The translations under genes and the position numbers were made by a program. Of a stretch of 64,000 nucleotides of DNA, positions 43,786 through 52,242 are shown piece after piece. How positions within the stretch are numbered: the first letter of the stretch is position 1; each line of letters begins with the position of its first letter. Below the pieces are notes generated by a model, which was not told where the DNA came from, ran no database searches, and saw only the letters and a program-made list of their open reading frames with translations. This stretch comes from Polyangiaceae bacterium (lineage in GTDB: Bacteria > Myxococcota_A > Polyangia > Polyangiales > Polyangiaceae). The stretch covers positions 16,731 through 80,730 of the forward strand of contig JALHPN010000010.1 of assembly GCA_022842465.1 (NCBI GenBank), given 5' to 3'.

Positions 43786-44452
43786 GCCGGTGGTGGTTGG
43801 GGACTTCGGAGATCGTGACACGTCGGGCTCCGCTAGCCAAAAGGAGCTCGACGAGCTCACCGCGACCGAAGACGCGGAGGTGGTCCGGGTTGTCGTCCGG
43901 CGTCGACGGGACCGTGACGATCGCGAAGCGCCGTGCCACCCGGATGATCTCCCGCGCGACGAGCGCAGGATCCAGGACGTGCTCGAGCACCTCGAGGAGG
44001 GTGACGCCGTCGAACGCTCCGTCCTCGAACGCGAGCCGCGAGGCATCCATCCGCTCCGCGGCGAGGGACACATGGGAGGCATGGTCCGCCACCGCCGCGA
44101 GGTCTTCGGCGCGGCGAGGGTCGACGTCGACGGCCGTGACGGGCACCGACGGGAAGGCGTCGAGCAGCGGCCAGAGGAAGGTACCCCGGCCGCTTCCGAC
44201 GTCGAGGAGGCTCGTCGGCGCGAAGCCCCGCAACGTCGAGAGGACGCGGCGGACACGCGGGAGCGCGCCGTTCCGCTTGAACTTGTGGAGCCTCACGCCG
44301 GCGCTGAGGCCCGCGCGGAAGATCGCCGCGTCCGACGCGGAGGTGCCGAGGTCCGGGCGTCGACCACGGACGAGCGCTGCGCCGAGACGCGTGTCGTAGC
44401 GCGCGTCGAGCGCAGCGTCGTCGAGGTCGTGGTCGGAGAAGCGCGGAGTCAT
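43786..44452 (-). pseudogene. Class I SAM methyltransferase, C-terminus lost in a deletion
   Basis: About 220 good residues: SAM motif I LLDVGSGRGTFLWPLL, motif II region VTAVDVDPRRAEDL, DGVTLLEVLEHVLDPALV and IVTVPSTPDDNPDHLRVF. This is a Methyltransf_11/23-type enzyme up to RRVTISEVPNHH. From about 43790 the sequence changes to low-complexity Arg-rich residues, while another frame takes up a kinase fragment. The frame has no stop before 42734, so formally a 589-codon chimera including the downstream secreted protein is open. Whether the truncated enzyme still works is uncertain; only the end is missing. Confidence 0.55.
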
Positions 44453-44517
44453 GGCCGGGACCGAAGGGGGATGGACGTCGCCCGACGAGAGAGAAGGCTT
44501 CATGGCCTCGAACGCAC

Positions 44518-44559
44518 AAAAGCGACGAGGCCGGCTCGCGGGATGCGAAGCCGGCCTCG
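44518..44559 (-). terminator. Strong hairpin, probable terminator on the minus strand
   Basis: CGAGGCCGGCT at 44526-44536 pairs perfectly with AGCCGGCCTCG at 44549-44559, with 3 more pairs inside around a single bulged base. Read on the minus strand it is followed after 4 bases by TTTT. It would end the transcript of the lipoprotein gene at 44681-45805. A second hairpin, GAACCGC-CTCGC-GCGGTTC, lies at 44653-44671, closer to that gene's stop. Confidence 0.45.
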
Positions 44560-44581
44560 AGGCTCACGTCGTGACGCGCGC

Positions 44582-44638
44582 CTACGGACCTGCTCCGCCG
44601 AAGGGAATTGCGAGGATCACCATGGAGGCGACGATCAT
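44582..44638 (-). CDS. Possible 18-residue membrane peptide
   Basis: Between the two hairpins downstream of the lipoprotein gene, the minus strand encodes MIVASMVILAIPFGGAGP with its own stop. The ATG follows AGGGACGGC, a usable ribosome binding site. The hydrophobic stretch fits a tiny membrane peptide. Such short frames arise by chance often in GC-rich DNA, so this is a suggestion only. Confidence 0.2.
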   Translation of the reverse strand: MIVASMVILAIPFGGAGP

Positions 44639-44680
44639 GATGCCGTCCCTATGAACCGCCTCGCGCGGTTCGTCAAGGCG

Positions 44681-45805
44681 TCAACGCGCGAGCACACGGA
44701 GGCGCGGCGCGCGGGGCTCACCGGCCGCCGGCGTGGTCGCGACGAGCGTGAACGACGCGGCGGCGATCGGCGCCCCGAGCCGCACGCGGTCGAGGCCTTC
44801 CACCGCGAGCGGGGCGATCGATCCGTCGGCGGGCGCGCGGAAGAGGCGAGAGCCGTCCGTGCCGGCCTCGACCCACTCGAGCACGAGGCCCGTCCCCGAC
44901 GGCCTCACCCAGCGCGCCGCGGCAGAGTCGACCCTCGCCACGAGCCGATCCGCGGCAGGGTCTCCGGTGATCGAGCCGGCACGGAGCTCGTACGCGTCGC
45001 GCGTCGGCTCGGTCCAGCTCGGGTAGCCGACGAGGCCGCCGTCGAGGAGCACGGGAAACGCCTGCCTTCCCGGCGCTCGCCGTCGCGCCTGCAGCCCCGT
45101 GGCGCGATCGAGGACGACCACGTCCGCAAGATCCGTCTCCGTGTCGTCGAACGCGCCGTCGGGATCCTCCGAGAAGTCCGACACGGCGGCGTGGGTCGCC
45201 GAGAGCTCGGCGAAGCGCTGCTGCCCTGCGCCCCCGAGGAGGAGACGAGGCTCGGCGTTCCAGCCGTCGAGGATCCACACGTCGGTGTCGGCGCGTGGAG
45301 ATAGCTCGGCGAACGCGGTGAAGAGGAGCGAGTGACCGTCGGCTCGGGGCTCGCGCACCGCCGCATGCGCGTCGAACGTCCGCACCTCATCGCCCTCGCG
45401 TCGGCGTGCGCGCACGACGTCCTTGCCGGAGATCGTCGCCTCCCACACGACCATGTACGGCGTCACCGAAGGTCGTCGCGGTCGCTCCGCCGCCGGCGCG
45501 ATCGCCGACTCCGTTCCCGTCATCGCATCGCGGAGCACGAGGTCCCCCGACGCGGCGACGTACACGAACGTGCAGCCGTGCGTCGCGTACGGGGGATAGA
45601 TCTCGAGGTCTTCCGCCGCGACCTCGACGTCGACGTTCGCCCCGGTGCACGTGGGGCTCGCCGGTCCGACGCCGCCGTCGGGGAAGGTGACCGCCCCGGT
45701 GCTGCCGCTGCCGCCCCCGTCCGTCGCGAGCGACGTCTTCGCCGTGCCGCTGCACCCACCGGCCGCGAGCACGATCAGAGCGAGGGAGGAGACGCGATCG
45801 ATCAT
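44681..45805 (-). CDS. Lipoprotein with TolB-like propeller
   Basis: A 374-residue predicted lipoprotein (signal MIDRVSSLALIVLAAGGC) with a Gly/Ser/Thr linker. The body has about six repeats ending in motifs such as DVWILDGWNAEPRLLL, LADVVVLDRATGLQARR and GYPSWTEPTRDAYELR, which resemble the blades of TolB/WD40-like beta-propellers. Location would be the periplasm or outer surface. It is divergent from the SUMF-fold lipoprotein pair across a 145-bp gap. The function is unknown. Confidence 0.65.
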   Translation of the reverse strand: MIDRVSSLALIVLAAGGCSGTAKTSLATDGGGSGSTGAVTFPDGGVGPASPTCTGANVDVEVAAEDLEIYPPYATHGCTFVYVAASGDLVLRDAMTGTESAIAPAAERPRRPSVTPYMVVWEATISGKDVVRARRREGDEVRTFDAHAAVREPRADGHSLLFTAFAELSPRADTDVWILDGWNAEPRLLLGGAGQQRFAELSATHAAVSDFSEDPDGAFDDTETDLADVVVLDRATGLQARRRAPGRQAFPVLLDGGLVGYPSWTEPTRDAYELRAGSITGDPAADRLVARVDSAAARWVRPSGTGLVLEWVEAGTDGSRLFRAPADGSIAPLAVEGLDRVRLGAPIAAASFTLVATTPAAGEPRAPRLRVLAR

Positions 45806-45950
45806 CACCTTCCCCTCAGCTCTCGCACGAACGCCGAGCCGGAGCATGCGCTTCTCGACGCCTCGCCCGCGTGAAGCGAGCAACGTCGCGGCATGACTCG
45901 CATTTGATCGGTGGGTCCGAGGGTGATGCCGTCGGGTGTACGATCGAGGC

Positions 45951-47417
45951 ATGCGCGCGCGGCACGCCGTCGTCGCCCTCGGTCTCGCGTGCGCCGCGGG
46001 CCCGTCGTGCTCGTCGGAGCGGCCCCCGCTCGGCGAGGCGCTGGTCGTGGTCGACACGGACATGCCGGCTCCGAAGCTCGCGAGCCGGCTCCGCGTCGAC
46101 CTCTACGCCGAGGACGGCACCTGGTATGCGTCGCGTGACATCGGCCGGCCAGCGGACGTCGACTGGCCAGCGAGCTTCAGCGTGTTCGCGCCGGACGATC
46201 GCGCGCTCCGCGTGCTCGTGCGCCTCCGCGTGTACCCCGAGGCCGTCGTGCGCGACTACCGCGGCGAGCTCTGGCTCGTCGCGAACGGGCTCGACGTCAC
46301 GCCGCCCTCCGAGCCGAAGCCGACCGCGACGGTGGATCGCCTCCTCCTCCTCGGTCTCGAGCCGGGCAAGCGCGGTCGCGTCTCCGTCGTGATGCGCGGC
46401 GCGTGCGCCGGCACGAGCCCTCTGCTCGCGGCGGAGGGGGAGACCCCGGTTTTCGGCGAGGCGCAGACCTGCACCGACACGGAGGGCGTGGTCGAGCCGG
46501 TCTTCCCCTCGGCGCTCGTCCCGGACATGGCCGTCCCTCCGCCGACCGCGCGGGACTTCGGGACCTCCGAGCCGTGCGAGGAGACGACGGCGAGCTCGCG
46601 CGCGATCTGCGTCCCCGGCGGCGCGTTCGTCCTCGGCAGCCGCGCGGCGGCGGGCGCGACGGGCGTCGTCGCGCAGCCCGTCCCGGAGCGCGTCGTCGTC
46701 ATGAGCCGCTTCTGGCTCGATCGCCACGAGGTCACGGTCGGCGACGTGCGGAAGGCCTACGGCGCCGGCTTCGCGCACGGCGATGCGCCGCCTGGCAAGC
46801 ACGAGGGCACGCTCGGGCAGCCTTCGCCGGGCGACGTCTACCCGTTCGATCGCTACTGCACCTTCAGCACGGCGGAGCGCGGGCGCGAGGACCTTCCGTT
46901 CACCTGCGGCTCGTGGGCGTTCGCGCGGAGACTCTGCGCCTTTCGAGGCGGCGATCTCCCGAGCGAGGCGCAGTACGAGTACGTGTCGTCGTCGGCAGGC
47001 AAGCCCTTCAAGACGGACTACCCGTGGGGAAACGAGCCGCCGACGTGCGACCGCCTCGCGTACGGGAGCGTGTCGTACCTCGACAACAACCCCTACTGCC
47101 CGCAGTTCGACGGGCCCGTCCCGGTGACGACGCCCTTCGGCGACGTGACCCCCCTCGGCGTCCTCGGCCTCGCCGGGAACGTCGCCGAAATCCTGAAGGA
47201 CGAGCTGGCCGAGTACACCGACGCGTGCTGGAGGGCCGCGCCGCTCGTCGACCCCGTCTGCGCGCGCGGGACGATGAAGGGCTGGCACGTGCTCCGGGGG
47301 AGCGGCTTCCTCTTCGGCGCGTTCACGGCGCACTCGTCGCTCCGGAACGACGACGGCTCGAAGGCCTTCCGCTCCGCCTTCGGTTTCCGATGCGCGTTCA
47401 CGGAGCAACCGAAGTGA
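45951..47417 (+). CDS. SUMF1/FGE-fold lipoprotein, catalytic cysteine absent (copy 1)
   Basis: A 488-residue predicted lipoprotein. An N-terminal beta domain (about 25-190) precedes a formylglycine-generating-enzyme fold: FWLDRHEVTVGDV, GGDLPSEAQYEYVSSSAGK, YPWGNEPPTCD, LGLAGNVAEILKDE and the end GSGFLFGAFTAHSSLRND...FGFRCAF. In real FGE the segment before the RCA end carries the copper-binding Cys pair; here that stretch reads AHSSLRND, without Cys. It is therefore probably a binding or structural protein rather than a sulfatase activator. Its stop overlaps the GTG of the next gene. Confidence 0.8.
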   Translation: MRARHAVVALGLACAAGPSCSSERPPLGEALVVVDTDMPAPKLASRLRVDLYAEDGTWYASRDIGRPADVDWPASFSVFAPDDRALRVLVRLRVYPEAVVRDYRGELWLVANGLDVTPPSEPKPTATVDRLLLLGLEPGKRGRVSVVMRGACAGTSPLLAAEGETPVFGEAQTCTDTEGVVEPVFPSALVPDMAVPPPTARDFGTSEPCEETTASSRAICVPGGAFVLGSRAAAGATGVVAQPVPERVVVMSRFWLDRHEVTVGDVRKAYGAGFAHGDAPPGKHEGTLGQPSPGDVYPFDRYCTFSTAERGREDLPFTCGSWAFARRLCAFRGGDLPSEAQYEYVSSSAGKPFKTDYPWGNEPPTCDRLAYGSVSYLDNNPYCPQFDGPVPVTTPFGDVTPLGVLGLAGNVAEILKDELAEYTDACWRAAPLVDPVCARGTMKGWHVLRGSGFLFGAFTAHSSLRNDDGSKAFRSAFGFRCAFTEQPK

Positions 47418-48751
47418 AGCGGAGGGCTGCCACGCTCCTCCTCCCCGTGCTCGTCGCCGCGAGCTGCACGGACGAGTCGCTCCCTCCCTCCGCGCAGCTC
47501 CTCGTCTACCTCACGACAGATGCGCCCCTTCCGCCGCCGCCGGGCGGGGCGCTCGCGGCGGACGAGCCACGCCCCTTGTTCGATCGCGTGCGGATCGAGA
47601 TCACGAAGCCCGGCGAGCAGGGGCCGTGCGCGACGTGCACGCGTGAGTTCGATCTCGACCGCGAGCTCGTCGTCCAGCGTCGCGCGTCGATCGGCATCGT
47701 GCCGCGCGTTGGAGAGCGCGGCTACGTCGCGCGCGTCCGTCTCTTCACGGCCTCGCGGGTGCGCGCCGGCGAGCCGACCGAGGCGAGGACGATCGACGTC
47801 GTCGCCGATCTTCCGCCGATCGCAGCCGTTGGGCTCACCGAGACGACGATCGAGCTCCTCGTGAAGGACGTCGGCGTCCCTCGTTCCAAGGGCGTCGCGG
47901 TGCCGGGGCCGCCGCGCGAGGACGTCGCCGGCTCCTTCCTCCGAGGGAGACCGCGCGCGTGCGCGGGCGCCCCACGCCCGGACGAGGCGTGCGTTCCGGG
48001 CGGGGCGTACTGGATGGGCGAGGAGGCGGACCAGAGCTTCCTCGATCGCGGGCTCGTCGCCTCGGGCAAGCGGCTCGTCGAGCTCGCGCCGTTCTACATG
48101 CAAGTCAGCGAGGTCTCGATCGGCGACTTTCGCCGCTCGAATCTCGCCGAGCCCGGCGACCCTGCGACCGGAGCTGACTGCCCCTGGACGCTCGAGCCGA
48201 GACCGGACGAGGACCGACGGCCGGTCGGCTGCGTCACGTGGGCGAAGGCCCGCGCCTACTGCCTGGCTCGCGGAGGCGATCTCCCGACGGAGGCGCAGTA
48301 CGAGTACGCCGCGTCGGGCACGACGGGGCAACGCTACGTGTGGGGTGACGACGACCCTACGTGTGCCGACGCGGTCTACGGCCACGTCGTCCTCGCCAAC
48401 GGCAACCGGGTCGACGGCGTGTGCCAGAAGACGGGCGGGGCCTCGACGTCGGGCCAGGGCGCGCGCGACAGGCTCGTGCTCTCGGGGGGGCTACCGATCG
48501 TCGATCTCGCCGGAAACATGCGCGAATGGGCGCGCGACGCCTGGAACGACGATCCCGGCGGCGCGTGCTGGCGCGCAGGCCTCTTCCGCGATCCGTACTG
48601 CGACACCCCGGGCGTGGGCGTCGACCCGACCTTGCGGACGAAGAAGGGAGGGAGCTTCGTCGAGGGGCCGGTCCTCCTCCGCGCGGCGCAGCGTGCCCCC
48701 TCCGACCGCGGGCAGCTGGATCTCGGCTTTCGCTGCGTACGTTCGCCGTGA
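47414..48751 (+). CDS. SUMF1/FGE-fold lipoprotein, catalytic cysteine absent (copy 2)
   Basis: A 445-residue predicted lipoprotein (lipobox AASC), starting at GTG that overlaps the previous stop (GTGA). The N-terminal domain includes FDRVRIEITKPGEQGPCATCTREFDLDREL, cited by its ends FDRVRIEI and REFDLDREL. The FGE fold follows: ACVPGGAYWMGEEAD, RGGDLPTEAQYEYAASG, RYVWGDDDPTC, DLAGNMREWARDAW and GGSFVEGPVLLRAAQRA, end LGFRCVRSP. The active-site Cys is missing here too. The two proteins share order and length and arose by duplication; tight coupling suggests they work as a pair in the periplasm or outer membrane. Confidence 0.8.
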   Translation: MKRRAATLLLPVLVAASCTDESLPPSAQLLVYLTTDAPLPPPPGGALAADEPRPLFDRVRIEITKPGEQGPCATCTREFDLDRELVVQRRASIGIVPRVGERGYVARVRLFTASRVRAGEPTEARTIDVVADLPPIAAVGLTETTIELLVKDVGVPRSKGVAVPGPPREDVAGSFLRGRPRACAGAPRPDEACVPGGAYWMGEEADQSFLDRGLVASGKRLVELAPFYMQVSEVSIGDFRRSNLAEPGDPATGADCPWTLEPRPDEDRRPVGCVTWAKARAYCLARGGDLPTEAQYEYAASGTTGQRYVWGDDDPTCADAVYGHVVLANGNRVDGVCQKTGGASTSGQGARDRLVLSGGLPIVDLAGNMREWARDAWNDDPGGACWRAGLFRDPYCDTPGVGVDPTLRTKKGGSFVEGPVLLRAAQRAPSDRGQLDLGFRCVRSP

Positions 48752-48812
48752 GAGTCGGAGTCGTCGCCACCTAGCGCAGCCTCGCGAGCCGTGATGTGCT
48801 CGAGAGAGGAGC

Positions 48813-50261
48813 ATGACGCCCGAACCTGGCCAGCTCGTGGCAGGTCGCTACCGGCTCGAGCGGAAGCTCGGGCAGGGTGGTATGGGCGTCGTCTGGGCCG
48901 CGCGCCAGGAGGTGACTCTCCAGCCGGTCGCCCTCAAGTTCCTGAAGGACGACGACGACGATCCGCAGGCGCGCAAGCGCTTCCTCCGCGAGGCCCGCGC
49001 GGCGTGCGCCGTCAAGCACCCGAACGTGGTCCAGGTGCACGACGTCCTCCTCCTCGAGGACGGCACCCCCGTGATCGTGATGGAGCTGCTCGAAGGCGAG
49101 GCGCTCGCGGTCCGCATCAAGCGCGAGAAGCGCCTCTCGGTGGAGGACGCCTCGCGCATCCTCCTCCAAGTGGTCGGCGCGGTCGGCACCGCCCACGCCC
49201 ACGGCGTCGTCCACCGCGACCTCAAGCCGGACAACATCTTCCTCGCGAAGGACGCGAGCGGCGTCGAGACCGTGAAGGTCGTCGACTTCGGGATCGCGAA
49301 GCTGACGTCCGCGACCGACGGCGACGCCGAGAAGACCAACGGGCTCACCACGACCGGTACGATGCTCGGGACGCCGTACTACATGTCCCCGGAGCAGGCG
49401 TTCGGCGAGAAGGACGTCGACCATCGCTCGGACATCTGGTCGCTCGGGATCATCTTCCACCGCTGCTTCACCGGCTCGCTGCCGACCTACGCCGAGAACG
49501 TCGGCCAGGTCCTGAAGATCATCCTCTCCGACAAGATCCCGCTCCTCTCCGAGAAGAACCCCGACGTGCCGGAGGAGATCGTCCTCCTCGCGAAGCGCAT
49601 GCTCGCGCGCGACCGTGACGCGCGACCGAAGGACCTCCGCGAGGTGCAGAACGTCCTTCGTCGCTGGTCGAACGTGCCGGTCGGCAGCTTCGGCGCGCCG
49701 GTCGCACCGCCCAAGAGCTCGGGCATGCTCCCGGATGCCCCGTCGTCCGATCCGATCCTCGCGCCGCCGCCGCCGGAGCCGACGCGCGGGGAGACGGTCC
49801 CGATGGCCGGGGGGCCGACGCACGCGGCGGAGACCATCGAGGAGCGCGCGACGACGTCGATCGGCAGTGTCGGGTTCGATCTCGCGGTCTCTGACCCCGT
49901 GAAGCCGGCGCGGCGCTGGCGCACCCTCGGGGCCGTGCTCGGCGTCGCCGCTGGCGTCGCGCTCGTCGGCGGATGGGCCTCTCTCCGGCAGCGCCATGCG
50001 GCCGCGTCGCGCGCGAGCGCGATCCCGACCGAGACCGTCCAGGCGCCCCTCGCCTCCGTCCCGCTCCCCGCGAAGGTCGAGCCGTCGCCTCCGGTCGCCG
50101 TGGCGCCCGCGCCTCTGCCGAGCGGAGAGCCCGCGAAGCCGAAGCAAGTCGTCGCGACCCGCGCGCACGTCGCGAAGCCTGCACCCGCCGCGCCGCCTGC
50201 GACGCAGGCTCCGGCCCCCGTTCCGAAGCCGAGCGTCTTCGTCGAGGCTCCGCCGTTCTGA
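48813..50261 (+). CDS. Transmembrane Hanks-type Ser/Thr kinase
   Basis: A 482-residue kinase. Kinase domain 10-285: LGQGGMGVVW, Lys42, HRDLKPDN at 134-141, DFG at 158-160, then GTPYYMSPEQAFG. A Pro-rich linker leads to one membrane helix at about 371-390 (LGAVLGVAAGVALVGGWASL). The outer part is a Pro/Ala/Lys-rich tail of 90 residues with no folded domain, probably spanning the wall region. GAGAGAGGAGC lies before the ATG. It follows the SUMF-fold pair by 61 bp and precedes the PEGA gene by 3 bp, so these four genes probably form one operon. Confidence 0.9.
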   Translation: MTPEPGQLVAGRYRLERKLGQGGMGVVWAARQEVTLQPVALKFLKDDDDDPQARKRFLREARAACAVKHPNVVQVHDVLLLEDGTPVIVMELLEGEALAVRIKREKRLSVEDASRILLQVVGAVGTAHAHGVVHRDLKPDNIFLAKDASGVETVKVVDFGIAKLTSATDGDAEKTNGLTTTGTMLGTPYYMSPEQAFGEKDVDHRSDIWSLGIIFHRCFTGSLPTYAENVGQVLKIILSDKIPLLSEKNPDVPEEIVLLAKRMLARDRDARPKDLREVQNVLRRWSNVPVGSFGAPVAPPKSSGMLPDAPSSDPILAPPPPEPTRGETVPMAGGPTHAAETIEERATTSIGSVGFDLAVSDPVKPARRWRTLGAVLGVAAGVALVGGWASLRQRHAAASRASAIPTETVQAPLASVPLPAKVEPSPPVAVAPAPLPSGEPAKPKQVVATRAHVAKPAPAAPPATQAPAPVPKPSVFVEAPPF

Positions 50262-50264
50262 CGC

Positions 50265-51245
50265 ATGCGGCGCCTCGCTCTCGTCTTCCTCGGGCTCGCC
50301 CTCGTCGCGTCGCGCGAGGCCCACGCGGACGACGACGTCGCGCGGGCGCGGCAGGAGTTCCGGGAGGGCGCGGCCTACATCCGCGAGCTCCAGTACGCCG
50401 ACGCGCTCGCCGCCTTCGAACGCTCCGCCAAGCTCCGTCCGCACGCCGTGACGACCTACAACATCGGCGCCTGCCAGCGAGCGCTCGGCAAGTACACGCT
50501 CTCGCGGAAGACGCTCCGCGAGGCGCTCGAGCGCGACGCCCGCGCCGACAAGTCCGAGCTCTCGGACAGCCTCCGCGCGGAGACGAACGGGTTCCTCGCG
50601 CAGATCGAGCAAGTGCTCGCGCGGGTCGACGTCGTGCTCGCGCCCGTCGACGCGTCGCTCGCCGTCGACGGACAGCCGCTCCAGGTGGAAGAGGCCGGGG
50701 TGCTCGTCGCCGGCACGCGTCCGCCCGGACCGGGAGAGTCGCCGAAGGTCTCCCGCTTCGCGCTCGTCGTCGATCCCGGCTCGCACCTCTTCACCGTGAC
50801 GCGGAAAGGCTTCGCGGACGCGGTCGTGAACAAGACGTTCCTCCCCGGCGCGCGGACGTCGCTGAGCCTGGAGCTCGACAAGCTCCCCGCGACGCTCGCC
50901 TTCTCGTCGAACCAGGCGCGGGCCGTCGTGGCGGTCGACACGCTCGACGTCGGCGTCGCGCCGGTGGACATCCAGCGCCCCGCGGGCCGCTATCACGTCG
51001 TCGTGAAGAAGCCCGGCTTCGTCACCTACGAGGCCGACGTCGACGCGCGCGCCGGCGAGCGGACGGACCTGCGCGTCACGCTCAAGGAAGAGCCGCGCTC
51101 GCTCACCTCGCGCTGGTGGTTCTGGACGGCGGCAGGCGTCCTCGTCGCCGGCGTCGCGGCCGGCACGTACGTCGCGACACGGCCCGAGCCCGAGCGCCCG
51201 CCGCTCAACGGGGGCGGGCTGGGCTGGACTCTCCAGGCGCAGTGA
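50265..51245 (+). CDS. Secreted TPR + PEGA-domain protein with C-terminal membrane anchor
   Basis: A 326-residue protein with a cleavable signal peptide ending AHA. Residues 25-95 are TPR-like (ELQYADALAAFERSAKLRP, TYNIGACQRALGKY). Two PEGA-type domains follow, with the motif RFALVVDPGSHLFTVTRKGF and then VDIQRPAGRYHVVVKKPGFVTYEADV, cited by the key VDPGSHLFTV and PAGRYHVVVKKPGF. A membrane helix near the end (WWFWTAAGVLVAGVAAGTYVA) anchors it. Such proteins are common beside Polyangiales kinases. It is coupled to the kinase by a 3-bp gap. Its last 41 bases overlap the convergent cytochrome gene. Confidence 0.75.
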   Translation: MRRLALVFLGLALVASREAHADDDVARARQEFREGAAYIRELQYADALAAFERSAKLRPHAVTTYNIGACQRALGKYTLSRKTLREALERDARADKSELSDSLRAETNGFLAQIEQVLARVDVVLAPVDASLAVDGQPLQVEEAGVLVAGTRPPGPGESPKVSRFALVVDPGSHLFTVTRKGFADAVVNKTFLPGARTSLSLELDKLPATLAFSSNQARAVVAVDTLDVGVAPVDIQRPAGRYHVVVKKPGFVTYEADVDARAGERTDLRVTLKEEPRSLTSRWWFWTAAGVLVAGVAAGTYVATRPEPERPPLNGGGLGWTLQAQ

Positions 51246-52242
51246 GCGCGCCGCTCGCGAGCAGCGTCTCGGACTCGACGTTCGTCGCGTACGGCGGCGT
51301 CTGTCCCACGCCGGTCACGCGCTGGTAGACGACCTCCCAGCGCGTCCCCTGCGGCGCCTCGACGACGACCTTCCGCGAGGGCGCGAGCCGAAGATCGGAG
51401 CGCTCGAGCCGGACGATCAGGTCGCCCTCGGTGACGGACGTGAACGTGCGGCCGAGGACGCGCTCGACGACGCCTCCCGGGACGTGCACACGGAGGACGA
51501 GGCGCCGGAAGAGGTCTCCGGTCGGGAAGGCGTGCCCGACGCCCACCGCGTCGAGGGTGAAGGTGAGAGGGCCCGCTCCCTCGCGCGTGACGCCGACCGA
51601 GAGCGCGCGGCGGAGGAGCGCAGGATCGCGCGACGTCGCGACCCCGTGGTCCCCGCCCTTCATGTGGCAGCCCGCGCAGGACGTGTCCTTGTCCCGGCTC
51701 GCGCCGTGCTCCCGCATCGTCTTCTGCATGAGCCCGCGCTCTCCCTTGGCCTCCGCGTGGGGGAAGGAGAACTCGTGGCAGCCGGCGCACGCGCGCGTCC
51801 CGAAGTCTGGGGCGCGCTGGAGCGGATGAGGCGCCGCTCCGCGAGCCCCGCGCGGCGGCCCCGCGAGGACGGGGCCGCCGGTCGTGGGCTGGTGGCACGT
51901 CACGCACGTCACGCCGCGAGTCCGGGCGAAGGCGTCGACGACCGCCGTAGGCTTCGTCTCCGGCGCATGACAGCCCTGACAGAACGGCGCGGGCTCGATC
52001 GCGAACCCCTTCTGGAACGAGGGATCGGAGAAGGCGACGCGATGGAGCGAGGCATCGTGGCTCGTCGCCGTCGAGGCGTGGCAGCGGACGCAGCGCGCGT
52101 CGTCCTCGGCCCGTGAGCCTCGCTCGTAGCCCTCGGTCGCGGGACCAGGCATCCGCGACGCGGGCGCCGAGCCCGCGCGAAGGGTCGCGAGCGCGAGCGC
52201 GGCGCCCGCGAGCACCGCGGTCCTCCGTCCGGGCGATTTCAT
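51205..52242 (-). CDS. Five-haem periplasmic cytochrome c
   Basis: A 345-residue secreted protein with a Sec-type signal. Five CxxCH haem sites: CVRCH 51-55, CQGCH 88-92, CVTCH 113-117, CAGCH 152-156 and CAGCH 189-193, with spacing like cytochrome c554-type proteins. The last 150 residues contain no haem site and look like a beta domain (LTFTLDAVGVGHAFPTGDLF). It carries electrons in the periplasm; partner unknown. Its ATG overlaps the stop of the upstream lipoprotein by one base (TGATG), so translation is coupled. It converges with the PEGA gene. Confidence 0.85.
   Translation of the reverse strand: MKSPGRRTAVLAGAALALATLRAGSAPASRMPGPATEGYERGSRAEDDARCVRCHASTATSHDASLHRVAFSDPSFQKGFAIEPAPFCQGCHAPETKPTAVVDAFARTRGVTCVTCHQPTTGGPVLAGPPRGARGAAPHPLQRAPDFGTRACAGCHEFSFPHAEAKGERGLMQKTMREHGASRDKDTSCAGCHMKGGDHGVATSRDPALLRRALSVGVTREGAGPLTFTLDAVGVGHAFPTGDLFRRLVLRVHVPGGVVERVLGRTFTSVTEGDLIVRLERSDLRLAPSRKVVVEAPQGTRWEVVYQRVTGVGQTPPYATNVESETLLASGALTAPGESSPARPR

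Noticed and set aside
44526..44559. The strong hairpin as a tRNA or small structured RNA gene
   Set aside because: It is a single stem with a 5-base loop and no cloverleaf arms; a terminator explains it better.
45951..48751. Reading the two SUMF1-fold proteins as sulfatase-activating enzymes
   Set aside because: The active-site cysteines before the conserved RCA end are absent in both and no sulfatase gene is near.
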